From Streptomyces albus subsp. chlorinus (GTDB lineage Bacteria > Actinomycetota > Actinomycetes > Streptomycetales > Streptomycetaceae): a stretch of 64,000 bases of DNA. The notes below the pieces were generated by a model that made no database searches, was not told the DNA's origin, and saw only the letters and a program-made list of their open reading frames with translations. The stretch covers positions 4,930,351-4,994,350 of the forward strand of contig NZ_VJOK01000001.1 in NCBI RefSeq assembly GCF_013302895.1, written 5' to 3'. Within the stretch, counting starts at the first letter, position 1, and each line of letters starts with the position of its first letter. This document shows positions 40,833 to 49,401 of the stretch, in pieces. Both the position numbers and the translations under genes were made by a program.

Positions 40833-41813
40833 ATGACCGGGACGCCCGCGATCGAGGGGCCCGACGAGACCGCCGCGCTCGCCGGGGCCGAGACCGAGGT
40901 GGAGCGTGCCGAGGGCCGCGGTCCCAGGTCGCCGGGGCGGGAGCCGGGGGAGAGGGGGCAGAAGGGGCGGAGCCTGTGGTCGGACGCCTGGCACGACCTG
41001 CGCCGCAACCCGGTCTTCCTCCTCGCGGGCCTGCTCATCGCGTTCCTGGTGCTCATCTCGCTGTGGCCCGGCCTGATCGCCTCGCAGGACCCGCTCTCCT
41101 GCCGGCTCGGCCGCTCCCTCGACCCCTCGTCGGCCGGGCACTGGTTCGGCTTCGACACCCAGGGGTGCGACGTGTACACGCGGGTGGTCCACGGCGCCCG
41201 CACCTCCGTGACGGTGGGCGTCTGCGCCACGCTCGGGGTGGCCGTCCTCGGCAGCCTGCTCGGCGGGCTCGCCGGGTTCTTCGGCGGGATGTGGGACGCG
41301 ATCCTCTCCCGGGTCACCGACGTCTTCTTCGGCATCCCCATCGTCCTCGGCGGCCTGGTCTTCCTCTCCATGACCGGCAGCCGCTCGATCTGGACGGTGG
41401 TCTCCTTCATCGTGCTGCTGGGCTGGCCGCAGGTGGCCCGTATCGCGCGGGGCTCGGTCATCACCGCCAAGCAGAACGACTACGTACTGGCGGCCCGCGC
41501 CCTGGGAGCCGGCACCGTCCGCATGATGGTGCGGCACATCCTGCCCAACGCCATCGCGCCGGTGATCGTGACGGCGACCATCGCACTGGGGACCTACATC
41601 TCGCTGGAGGCGACCCTCTCCTACCTGGGCGTGGGGCTCCAGCCGCCCACCGTCTCCTGGGGCGCCGACATCTCCGCCGCCTCCCAGGGCATGCAGTTCC
41701 GGAACGCGCCGCACATCCTGCTGTACCCGGCCGCCGCGCTCAGCCTCACCGTGCTGGCGTTCATCATGCTCGGCGACGCGGTGCGGGACGCCCTCGACCC
41801 GAAGCTGAGGTGA
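40833..41813 (+). CDS. Oligopeptide ABC permease, DppC/OppC type, transporter 2
   Basis: 326 residues. A 45-residue charged N-terminus (rich in Glu/Arg/Gly) precedes W-H-D-L-R-R-N-P-V-F-L and six TM segments, with W-F-G-F-D-T-Q-G-C-D-V-Y-T-R and Y-V-L-A-A-R-A-L-G-A-G ... I-L-P-N-A-I-A-P. The counterpart of the 34942 permease. Its stop is 4 bases before the GTG of the ATPase gene. Confidence 0.94.
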   Translation: MTGTPAIEGPDETAALAGAETEVERAEGRGPRSPGREPGERGQKGRSLWSDAWHDLRRNPVFLLAGLLIAFLVLISLWPGLIASQDPLSCRLGRSLDPSSAGHWFGFDTQGCDVYTRVVHGARTSVTVGVCATLGVAVLGSLLGGLAGFFGGMWDAILSRVTDVFFGIPIVLGGLVFLSMTGSRSIWTVVSFIVLLGWPQVARIARGSVITAKQNDYVLAARALGAGTVRMMVRHILPNAIAPVIVTATIALGTYISLEATLSYLGVGLQPPTVSWGADISAASQGMQFRNAPHILLYPAAALSLTVLAFIMLGDAVRDALDPKLR

Positions 41814-41817
41814 GCCG

Positions 41818-42798
41818 GTGACCCTGCTCGAAGTGCGCGACCTGCACGTCGAGTTCCGTACCAGGGACGGCGTGGCGAAGGCCGTCAACGGGGTGAGCTA
41901 CGACGTCGGGGCGGGGGAGACCCTGGCGGTGCTGGGCGAGTCCGGTTCCGGCAAGTCCGTGACGGCCCAGGCCGTCATGGGCATCCTCGACATGCCGCCG
42001 GGCCGCATCACCGGCGGCCAGGTCCTCTTCCAGGGACAGGACCTGCTCACACTCCCCCGCGAGGAGCGGAGGAGAATCCGGGGCGCCCGGATGGCCATGA
42101 TTTTCCAGGACGCGCTGTCGGCGTTGAATCCGGTGCTGACCGTGGGTTATCAGCTGGGTGAGATGTTCCGTGTCCATCAGGGTGCCTCTCGTAAGGAGGC
42201 CAAGGCCAAGGCTGTTGAGTTGATGGAGCGGGTGAGGATTCCGGCTGCCCGGGCGCGGGTGGGTGATTTTCCGCATCAGTTCAGTGGGGGGATGCGGCAG
42301 CGGATCATGATTGCGATGGCGTTGGCTTTGGAGCCGGATCTGATCATCGCGGACGAGCCGACGACGGCGTTGGATGTGACGGTGCAGGCGCAGGTGATGG
42401 AGTTGCTTGCGGATTTGCAGCGTGAGTTCAACATGGGGCTGATTCTGATCACGCATGATCTGGGTGTGGTGGCGGATGTGGCGGACAAGATCGCGGTGAT
42501 GTACGCGGGGCGGATCGTGGAGACGGCCGGGGTCAAGGAGTTGTACCGCTCTCCGGCCCATCCGTACACCAAGGGCCTCCTCGACTCCATCCCCCGCCTC
42601 GACCAGAAGGGCCGGCAGCTCAACGTCATCCGGGGGATGCCGCCCAACCTGCTGGAGATCCCGCCCGGCTGCCCCTACAACCCCCGCTGCCCCCTCGCGC
42701 GCGCCGTCTGCCGCGCGGACGACCCGCCGCTGTACGACGTCGCCGCGCACCGGGCCAGCGCCTGCCACTTCTGGGAGGAGATGTTCGATGGCCGGTGA
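41818..42798 (+). CDS. Oligopeptide ABC ATPase, OppD type, transporter 2
   Basis: 326 residues with the same motifs as the transporter 1 gene: Walker A G-E-S-G-S-G-K-S, F-S-G-G-M-R-Q-R, A-D-E-P-T-T-A-L-D, and a C-terminal C-P-Y-N-P-R-C-P. 42080-42612 is nearly identical to 36160-36692, while the first and last parts of the gene have diverged. GTG start at 41818; the next gene starts inside its last codons (11-base overlap). Confidence 0.95.
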   Translation: MTLLEVRDLHVEFRTRDGVAKAVNGVSYDVGAGETLAVLGESGSGKSVTAQAVMGILDMPPGRITGGQVLFQGQDLLTLPREERRRIRGARMAMIFQDALSALNPVLTVGYQLGEMFRVHQGASRKEAKAKAVELMERVRIPAARARVGDFPHQFSGGMRQRIMIAMALALEPDLIIADEPTTALDVTVQAQVMELLADLQREFNMGLILITHDLGVVADVADKIAVMYAGRIVETAGVKELYRSPAHPYTKGLLDSIPRLDQKGRQLNVIRGMPPNLLEIPPGCPYNPRCPLARAVCRADDPPLYDVAAHRASACHFWEEMFDGR

Positions 42799-43834
42799 CG
42801 CCATCCTGGAGGTGCGGGACCTGGTCAAGCACTTCCCGCTGACGCAGGGTGTCCTCTTCAAGCGGCAGGTCGGCGCGGTCAAGGCCGTGGACGGCGTCTC
42901 CTTCGACCTGCACAAGGGCGAGACGCTTGGCATCGTCGGCGAGTCCGGCTGCGGCAAGTCCACCGTCGCCAAACTCGTCACCCGCCTGGAGGCTCCGACC
43001 AGGGGCACGATCCGCTACAGGGGAGAGGACATCACCCGGGCGCACGGCCGCTCCCTCAAGGCGGTGCGGCGGAACATCCAGATGGTGTTCCAGGATCCGT
43101 ATACGTCGTTGAATCCGCGGATGACGGTGGGGGACATCGTCGGGGAGCCGTTCGACATCCATCCGGAGGTGGCGCCGAAGGGTGACCGGCGGCGTCGGGT
43201 GCGGGAGCTGCTCGATGTGGTGGGGTTGAATCCGGAGTATGTGAACCGGTATCCGCACCAGTTCAGTGGTGGTCAGCGGCAGCGGATCGGGATCGCGCGG
43301 GGTCTTGCGCTGCGGCCGGAGATCATCGTGGCCGACGAGCCGGTCTCCGCGCTGGACGTCTCGGTCCAGGCCCAGGTCGTCAACCTGATGGAACGCCTCC
43401 AGGACGAGTTCGGCCTCTCCTACATCTTCATCGCGCACGACCTGTCGATCGTGCGCCACATCTCCGACCGCGTCGGTGTGATGTACCTGGGCAAGATCGT
43501 GGAGATCGGGACCGAGAGCGAGATCTACGAGCATCCCACCCACCCGTACACCCAGGCCCTGCTGTCGGCCGTGCCGGTGCCCGACCCCGAGACGGAGGGG
43601 CGGCGGGAGCGGATCGTGCTGGAGGGCGATGTGCCCTCCCCGGCCAACCCGCCCTCCGGCTGCCACTTCCGCACCCGCTGCTGGAAGGCGCGGCAACGGT
43701 GCGCGGACGAGGAGCCGCCGCTGGCCGTGCCCGAGAACTTCGCGGCCACCCTGCCCGACCAGCCCGTACACCACCCCTCGGCCTGCCACTTCGCGGCCGA
43801 GCGCGTCGCCGTCGTCCCGCCGGCCGGGGTCTGA
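42788..43834 (+). CDS. Oligopeptide ABC ATPase, OppF type, transporter 2
   Basis: 348 residues: Walker A G-E-S-G-C-G-K-S, F-Q-D-P-Y-T-S-L-N-P, F-S-G-G-Q-R-Q-R, A-D-E-P-V-S-A-L-D, C-terminal G-C-H-F-R-T-R-C-W. It shares near-identical tracts with the transporter 1 gene (42812-42927 and 43061-43476, the latter with three visible differences). It ends 8 bases from the convergent gene at 43843; no terminator fits between. Confidence 0.95.
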   Translation: MAGDAILEVRDLVKHFPLTQGVLFKRQVGAVKAVDGVSFDLHKGETLGIVGESGCGKSTVAKLVTRLEAPTRGTIRYRGEDITRAHGRSLKAVRRNIQMVFQDPYTSLNPRMTVGDIVGEPFDIHPEVAPKGDRRRRVRELLDVVGLNPEYVNRYPHQFSGGQRQRIGIARGLALRPEIIVADEPVSALDVSVQAQVVNLMERLQDEFGLSYIFIAHDLSIVRHISDRVGVMYLGKIVEIGTESEIYEHPTHPYTQALLSAVPVPDPETEGRRERIVLEGDVPSPANPPSGCHFRTRCWKARQRCADEEPPLAVPENFAATLPDQPVHHPSACHFAAERVAVVPPAGV

Positions 43835-43842
43835 CCCGGCGG

Positions 43843-44859
43843 CTACCAGGTCTGGGGGGACGTCCCGTAGGCGGCGGAGCCGCCACCGCGGTACCGCGGG
43901 AGCGCGCGGGAGGCGCGCTGCTCGCCGCGGGCGAGGGCCAGCAGGACGGCGGCGCCGGCCACCAGTTCGTACAGGCTGGTCAGCAGGCGCAGCTGCGCCT
44001 CGATGCCGAGGTCGCCGAAGTGCCCGAACGCCTCCGTCTTCACGCCGAAGGCGACGGCGAACAGACCGAGGGCCAGCAGCGGGGCCGCGGTGATCAGGCC
44101 CAGGGGGCGGGAGAAGGGGGCGCCCGCCAGCGCGGCGACCCCGGCGGTCAGGGAGAGCACGACGACGGACCACTGCACCCAGCCGGCGGGGGAGTCCAGC
44201 AGCCGCACGATGGAGCGCTCGCCGGTCAGCAGGTGTTCGTAGCGGTCCCAGCCCACTTGCTGGACGGCGCGTATCTCCCACGCCACCAGCAGCGCGCCAC
44301 CGGCGCCCAGCAGCAGGAAGGCGGTGACGGCGCCGCCCCGGGTGGGACCGGCGGGAGACCCCTCGGCGGTGTCCTGGGCCGGGAAGCCGTAGCCGTACCC
44401 GGTGGAGGGGCCCTGGGCCGGGCGGCGGCCGACGACGGCGGTGACGACCAGGACAAGACCGAGGACGACGGTGGCGATGGTGCTGAAGAGCACCTTGCTC
44501 AGCAGCCCGTCCGGAACGCCCTGCATCCAGTCGGAGCCCAGGTTCCACAGGCCGGGGACGCGCAGCACCGCGGTCAGCGATCCGACGCAGGCGAGTATCG
44601 CCCCGGACGAGGAGGAGCGGTACGCCGTGACGGCAGCGACCGTGTACAGCAGCACCAGCGTCGGTTCGAGGAACGAGGTGACCCACACTCCGTCCTCGGC
44701 GCGGGCCGGCAGGCCCGCCCAGTTCCACCAGACGTCGACCACCTCGTCCGCCTTGGTGAAGTCCCGGGCGATCCAGACGAGGCTGATCAGCGCGAGCGCG
44801 GCCAGCAGCAGCGATCCGAAGACGCGCGCCCCGCGCGCGAGTGTCCTGTCCTGGCCCAT
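43843..44859 (-). CDS. Polytopic membrane protein of unknown function
   Basis: 338 residues with about eight hydrophobic segments (F-G-S-L-L-L-A-A-L-A-L-I-S-L-V near the start, L-F-S-T-I-A-T-V-V-L-G-L-V-L-V-V in the middle, L-I-T-A-A-P-L-L-A-L-G-L-F-A-V-A-F later). Between them is a Gly/Tyr/Pro-rich cytoplasmic or external loop (Y-G-Y-G-F-P-A-Q). No enzymatic motif. It has the feel of a conserved Streptomyces integral membrane protein. ATG at 44859. It separates transporter 2 from the bldK-like operon and is divergent from the latter. Two copies of CAGAT-nn-ACCCGTG lie upstream (about 44892-44935), a possible regulatory repeat. Confidence 0.75.
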   Translation of the reverse strand: MGQDRTLARGARVFGSLLLAALALISLVWIARDFTKADEVVDVWWNWAGLPARAEDGVWVTSFLEPTLVLLYTVAAVTAYRSSSSGAILACVGSLTAVLRVPGLWNLGSDWMQGVPDGLLSKVLFSTIATVVLGLVLVVTAVVGRRPAQGPSTGYGYGFPAQDTAEGSPAGPTRGGAVTAFLLLGAGGALLVAWEIRAVQQVGWDRYEHLLTGERSIVRLLDSPAGWVQWSVVVLSLTAGVAALAGAPFSRPLGLITAAPLLALGLFAVAFGVKTEAFGHFGDLGIEAQLRLLTSLYELVAGAAVLLALARGEQRASRALPRYRGGGSAAYGTSPQTW

Positions 44860-45369
44860 GGCTCGGCCCCCCGTTGGTGCGGTATCGCGATGTGACAGAT
44901 CTACCCGTGCCCGGATGTGGCAGATTCACCCGTGTCCACCCACGACCGCCGCCCGGCGTCCAGCGCCCCCACGCGGCACCGGACGGGACCGCGACTGCGC
45001 ACTCATGTTCGCACGGCTTCCCCTTGTCGCGCTCGGGAACGCCACGGGGCCCCGCACTGCGGGGAGTTGAGCCGCACCGGACTTCAGGGTGACTGCTTCG
45101 GATATCGGAGAGACGACGACCACGTTGCGAGACCGTTAAGGAAACTCCTGATGATTTTTGCTCCTATGTCTGATCCTCGGGTGTGATGTCAAGCACGTAC
45201 AGACCTCGATCTGCGTAACGTTCGCTCAAGAAACCGCGAGACGGTGTTCAGCCTGGCCAACACCTCTTGACTGGTACGTAATCGGCTTGCGAAAGTCCGG
45301 CACAACCCACCCGCATCACGCCCAACGATTCGGGTTCCGGCGAGATTTGAGCGCGGGAGCACACACGCG
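44860..45369. other. Divergent intergenic region upstream of the bldK-like operon
   Basis: 510 bp without a gene. 45120-45260 is clearly less GC-rich than the surroundings and is the probable promoter zone. TTGACT at 45267 could be a -35, but no good -10 follows at 17-18 bp. CCCCGC-ACT-GCGGGG (45050-45064) is a small hairpin. Regulation by developmental factors would be expected from knowledge of bldK, but no site could be assigned by eye. Confidence 0.5.
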
Positions 45370-46404
45370 ATGACGAGTTCTTCCCAGGCTGCCGAGGCCG
45401 GGGCCGACACTCCTGGCCCCGACGACGCGGGCCTGAGTTCTACGCGAGTTGCCAAGAACGGCGAACTCGCGGGCCGATCCCCCGGCCAGCTCATGTGGAT
45501 GCGCTTCAAGCGCGACCGCACGGGCGTGATCTCGGCGTGCGTCGTGCTCGCCTTCTTCCTGATCGCTGCCCTGGCCCCGGTGATCTCCTGGCTGTACGGC
45601 AAGGATCCCTACACGCGTTACGGAGAACTGGATCCCCATCTCCTGAACGACAACGCCTACCCGATGAAGCCCAACGGCGGCATCGACGGCGAGTACTGGT
45701 TCGGACTGGAGCCGGGGCTGGGCCGGGATGTGTTTACCCAGCTCATCTACGGGATCCGCACCTCGCTCTCGCTCGCCGTGATCGTCACCCTGCTGTCGGT
45801 GGTGACCGCCATCGTCATCGGCGTCGCGGGCGGCTACTTCGGCGGCAAGGTGGACTACTTCCTGGGCCGGCTCACCGACCTGATGATGTCCTTCCCCAAC
45901 CAGCTCTTCTTCGTGGCCTTCACCCCGGTCGTCGCGGCCCTGCTGGTCGACCCGCGGGACGAGATGCCCACCTGGCTGCGCTCCTGCGTGCTCATCTACG
46001 TGATGTGGCTGCTGGGCTGGATGACGCTGGCCCGCCTGCTGCGCGGCCAGACCCTGTCGCTGCGGGAGCGGGAGTTCGTCGAGGCCGCCAAGGTCGCCGG
46101 GACACCGCCGTTCCGCATCGTCCGCAAGGAGCTGCTGCCGAACCTGGTCACGCCCATCCTGGTGCAGGCCACCTACATGCTGCCGAACAACGTCACCGCC
46201 ATCGCGGGGCTCTCCTTCCTCGGCGTCGGCCTGCCCGAGCCCACGCCCGACTGGGGAAAGATGTTCGCCAAGGGCGCCGAGGTGTACCAGAGCGACATCA
46301 CCTACATGTTCTTCCCGGGCGGCGCGATGGTGATCTTCATCCTCGCGTTCAACCTGCTCGGAGACTCGGTCAGGGACGCGTTCGACCCGAAGTCGGGCCG
46401 ATGA
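45370..46404 (+). CDS. bldKA: Oligopeptide ABC permease, BldKA-like (transporter 3)
   Basis: 344 residues, OppC-type: hydrophilic N-terminus, six TM segments, E-F-V-E-A-A-K-V-A-G-T then E-L-L-P-N-L-V-T-P and F-L-G-V-G-L-P-E-P-T-P-D-W-G-K. Gene order permease-lipoprotein-permease-ATPase-ATPase matches bldKABCDE of S. coelicolor as I remember it, unlike transporters 1 and 2, and a typA/mshB neighbourhood fits too. BldK imports an extracellular oligopeptide signal needed for aerial hyphae. GGGAG lies about 10 nt before the ATG. The symbol is given by order and context, not by alignment. Confidence 0.82.
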   Translation: MTSSSQAAEAGADTPGPDDAGLSSTRVAKNGELAGRSPGQLMWMRFKRDRTGVISACVVLAFFLIAALAPVISWLYGKDPYTRYGELDPHLLNDNAYPMKPNGGIDGEYWFGLEPGLGRDVFTQLIYGIRTSLSLAVIVTLLSVVTAIVIGVAGGYFGGKVDYFLGRLTDLMMSFPNQLFFVAFTPVVAALLVDPRDEMPTWLRSCVLIYVMWLLGWMTLARLLRGQTLSLREREFVEAAKVAGTPPFRIVRKELLPNLVTPILVQATYMLPNNVTAIAGLSFLGVGLPEPTPDWGKMFAKGAEVYQSDITYMFFPGGAMVIFILAFNLLGDSVRDAFDPKSGR

Positions 46405-46499
46405 GGGCCAGGCGCGACCGAGTGGTGGGGGGTGCTGCCACCCCGTACGGCATCAGTCAGGCAGCGACGGACAACCGACAGGCAGGTGCAGACACCACC

Positions 46500-48293
46500 A
46501 TGAGCAGAGTGAGCATACGCACGGCGCGTGCGTCCCTGGCGGCGGTCGCCGCCGGCGCGCTGTTCCTCACCGGTTGCAGCAGCGGCGGGGGCGGCGAGGA
46601 CGGCGAGAAGACCAAGGCCAAGAAGCAGGGCCAGGACGTCTCCTACACGTTCGCCGACGAGGCCGCCTCCAAGGGCCCGGCTCCGGCGGTCAAGGGCAGC
46701 AGCAAGGGCGGCACCATCAAGGTGCTCCAGCGCGACAGCTTCGCGCACCTGGACCCGGCCCAGATCTACGTCAGCGACGAGCAGGCCCTCGCCCGGCTGA
46801 TCCACCGCGGGCTGACGACCTACAAGCGCACCAGCCCTGACAAGTACGAGGTCGTCGGGGACCTGGCCACCGACAGCGGCAAGAAGTCGGACGGCGGCAG
46901 GACCTGGACGTACAAGCTCAAGGACGGCATCAAGTTCGAGGACGGCTCGGCCATCACCTCGAAGGACATCCGTCACACGATCGAGCGTCAGTTCGCGCCG
47001 TTCATCACCGAGGGTCCGACCTTCGTCCAGCAGTGGCTGGCCAACACGGGCGGCTCCGAGTACCGCAAGATGCTCAAGGACGGCCCCTACAAGGGCAAGC
47101 ACCTGCCGGACAGCGTCCTGGAGACGCCGGACGACAAGACGATCACCTTCCACTTCAAGGAGCCGCAGGCCGAGCTGCCCTACGCGCTGGCCATGGCGGG
47201 GTACGCGGTGGTGTCCGAGAAGAAGGACACCAAGGAGAAGTACGACAAGAAGCCGCTGGCCACCGGCCCGTACAAGATCGAGTCCTTCAAGTCGGGCAAG
47301 AGCATGAAGCTGGTCCGCAACCCCGAGTGGGACCCGAAGACGGACCCCTCGCGGAACCAGTTCCCGGACGCCTTCGACATCCAGTTCGGTGTCTCCTTCG
47401 AGGACTCCACTAAGCGGCTGATGTCCGACGCGGGCGAGAACCAGACCGCGACCAGCTTCACCAACAGCGTCGACGCCTCCAGCATGCAGAAGGTGCGCAG
47501 CGACCCGGGCATCAAGAAGCGGTCCGTCTCCGGTTACCAGTCGTACGTCAGCTACATGAACATCAACTGGGACCACATCAAGGACAAGAAGGTCCGCCAG
47601 GCCATCGCCTACGCGCTGCCCAACCAGTCCATCGTCTCCGCGTTCGGCGGCGCCGGCGGCGGTGAGATGGCCGGCAACTACGTGAGCCCCACGCTGGTGG
47701 GCCACAAGCCGACCGACCCCTTCGACAAGCTGAAGAAGCCGCAGGGCGACATCAAGAAGGCGGCCAAGCTCCTCAAGGAGTCCGGCAAGAAGGGCATGAA
47801 GCTCACCTTCGCCTACCAGAACGCCCCGGAGTGGGAGCAGTTCGCCGTCGCCGCGACCCAGAACCTGGAGAAGGCCGGGTTCGACGTCCAGAAGAAGGAC
47901 ATCATCGCGGACACGTACTACGACCAGATCGGCAAGATCAAGAACAACTACGACATCTACCACAACTCGTGGGGTGCCGACTGGCCGAGCGCTTCGACCG
48001 TGGTCCCGAACCTGTTCGACGGACGCCAGGTCCAGGACGGTGCGGCGAACTACTCGCACCACAAGAACCCGAAGTTCGAGAAGGAGATGGACCGGATCAA
48101 GAAGATCTCCGACCCGAACAAGGCCGCCGCGGAGTGGCAGAAGCTCGCGGACAAGATCCTCGTCGAGGACGTGCCCGCCGTGCCCATGCACTACTACAAG
48201 ACGATCCAGCTGTCCGGATCGAAGATCGGCGGCGGCTACTTCGACGAGCAGCTGCACGACATCAACCCGACGTCGCTGTACGTGAAGAAGTAA
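46500..48293 (+). CDS. bldKB: Oligopeptide-binding lipoprotein, BldKB-like (transporter 3)
   Basis: 597 residues, the length expected for BldKB. Signal peptide and lipobox L-F-L-T-G-C26, then Ser/Gly linker and family-5 SBP motifs: G-G-T-I-K-V-L-Q-R-D, W-T-Y-K-L-K-D-G-I-K-F-E-D-G, I-T-F-H-F-K-E-P, A-T-G-P-Y-K-I-E, K-V-R-Q-A-I-A-Y-A-L-P. Lys-rich and quite diverged from the lipoproteins of transporters 1 and 2. It would bind the signalling oligopeptide outside the cell. A strong hairpin (48309-48340) right after the stop should favour its abundance over the downstream permease. Confidence 0.85.
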   Translation: MSRVSIRTARASLAAVAAGALFLTGCSSGGGGEDGEKTKAKKQGQDVSYTFADEAASKGPAPAVKGSSKGGTIKVLQRDSFAHLDPAQIYVSDEQALARLIHRGLTTYKRTSPDKYEVVGDLATDSGKKSDGGRTWTYKLKDGIKFEDGSAITSKDIRHTIERQFAPFITEGPTFVQQWLANTGGSEYRKMLKDGPYKGKHLPDSVLETPDDKTITFHFKEPQAELPYALAMAGYAVVSEKKDTKEKYDKKPLATGPYKIESFKSGKSMKLVRNPEWDPKTDPSRNQFPDAFDIQFGVSFEDSTKRLMSDAGENQTATSFTNSVDASSMQKVRSDPGIKKRSVSGYQSYVSYMNINWDHIKDKKVRQAIAYALPNQSIVSAFGGAGGGEMAGNYVSPTLVGHKPTDPFDKLKKPQGDIKKAAKLLKESGKKGMKLTFAYQNAPEWEQFAVAATQNLEKAGFDVQKKDIIADTYYDQIGKIKNNYDIYHNSWGADWPSASTVVPNLFDGRQVQDGAANYSHHKNPKFEKEMDRIKKISDPNKAAAEWQKLADKILVEDVPAVPMHYYKTIQLSGSKIGGGYFDEQLHDINPTSLYVKK

Positions 48294-48308
48294 CACCCGG
48301 CGCCGTCC

Positions 48309-48340
48309 CGGCCGCCCGGCCCGCTGGGGCCGGGCGGCCG
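48309..48340 (+). terminator. Intra-operon hairpin after bldKB
   Basis: CGGCCGCCCGGCCC (48309-48322) is exactly complementary to GGGCCGGGCGGCCG (48327-48340) with the loop GCTG. It lies 16 bp after the lipoprotein stop and 71 bp before the next permease. A partial terminator or an mRNA-end stabiliser after the SBP gene is common in ABC operons, where the binding protein is needed in excess. Confidence 0.72.
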
Positions 48341-48410
48341 AGGCCCGCCACCTCCTCGTCCTGCCCCGGTACGTCTCGATTCCGCTGTCGCACGAGAGCT
48401 GCGTTCCGTC

Positions 48411-49388
48411 ATGCTGCGATTTCTTCTCCGCCGGTCGCTCGGCGCCGTGGTGATCCTGCTGATCATCAGCGCCGTCACCTTCTTCCTCTTCTACGCCGTC
48501 CCCCGGGACCCGGCGATGCTGGCCTGCGGCAAGAACTGCACGCCGGACGCGCTCGCGGTCATCCGCAAGAACATGGGGATCGACGAACCGATCCCGGTCC
48601 AGTACTGGCACTTCATGGTCGGTATCGTCGCCGGGCGCCAGTTCCCGATGGGCAACTGCCCGGCACCCTGCTTCGGCTACTCCTTCGCCAACCAGGACCC
48701 CGTCTGGGAGACCATCCTGGACCGGTTCCCCACCACCGTCTCGCTGACCGCCGGCGGCGCCGTCGTCTTCCTCACGATCGGTCTGGGCGCCGGCATGATC
48801 GCCGCCTGGAAGAAGGGCACCTTCGCCGACAAGTTCTTCAGCTCGATGTCGCTGGTGCTCTCCTCGATGCAGATCTACTTCATCGGTCCCCTGGTCCTCG
48901 CGCTGGTCGTCTACAACCTCAACCTCCTCGACCAGCCCAAGTACGTGCCGCTGACCGAGGATCCGGCGGGCTGGTTCATGGGCCTGCTGATCCCCTGGTT
49001 CGTCGTCCAGATCATCTTCACGGCGAACTACACCCGACTGTCCCGCTCCTCGATGATCGAGCAGCTCCAGGAGGACCACGTCAAAGCGGCGCGGGCCAAG
49101 GGCATGTCGGGCAAGTACGTCTTCTTCCGCTACGCCTGGCGCGGTTCGCTCATCCCCATCGTCACCATCTTCGGCGTCGACCTCGGCTCGCTCTTCGGCG
49201 GCGCGATGATCACGGAGTGGACGTTCTCGCTGCCGGGCCTGGGCACCCTCGCGGTGAACTCGGTGCGCAACACCGACCTGCCCATGGTCATGGGCGTGAT
49301 GCTCTTCGCGGCCACCTTCATCATCCTGTTCAACATCATCGTGGACGCCGCCTACGCGTTCATCGACCCGCGCGTGCGGCTGTCCTAG
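48411..49388 (+). CDS. bldKC: Oligopeptide ABC permease, BldKC-like (transporter 3)
   Basis: 325 residues, OppB-type: L-R-F-L-L-R-R-S-L-G-A-V-V-I-L-L at the N-terminus, six TM segments, and the loop Q-E-D-H-V-K-A-A-R-A-K-G-M then A-W-R-G-S-L-I-P-I-V-T; C-terminus F-I-D-P-R-V-R. Partner of the 45370 permease. The ATPase gene follows 13 bp after its stop. Confidence 0.85.
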   Translation: MLRFLLRRSLGAVVILLIISAVTFFLFYAVPRDPAMLACGKNCTPDALAVIRKNMGIDEPIPVQYWHFMVGIVAGRQFPMGNCPAPCFGYSFANQDPVWETILDRFPTTVSLTAGGAVVFLTIGLGAGMIAAWKKGTFADKFFSSMSLVLSSMQIYFIGPLVLALVVYNLNLLDQPKYVPLTEDPAGWFMGLLIPWFVVQIIFTANYTRLSRSSMIEQLQEDHVKAARAKGMSGKYVFFRYAWRGSLIPIVTIFGVDLGSLFGGAMITEWTFSLPGLGTLAVNSVRNTDLPMVMGVMLFAATFIILFNIIVDAAYAFIDPRVRLS

Positions 49389-49401
49389 GAGAACCTCCGC
49401 C

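Noticed and set aside
45495..46499. Open frame continuous with bldKB, suggesting a fused long gene
   Set aside because: The first part is the out-of-frame shadow of the permease gene; a clear start with signal peptide and lipobox occurs at 46500.
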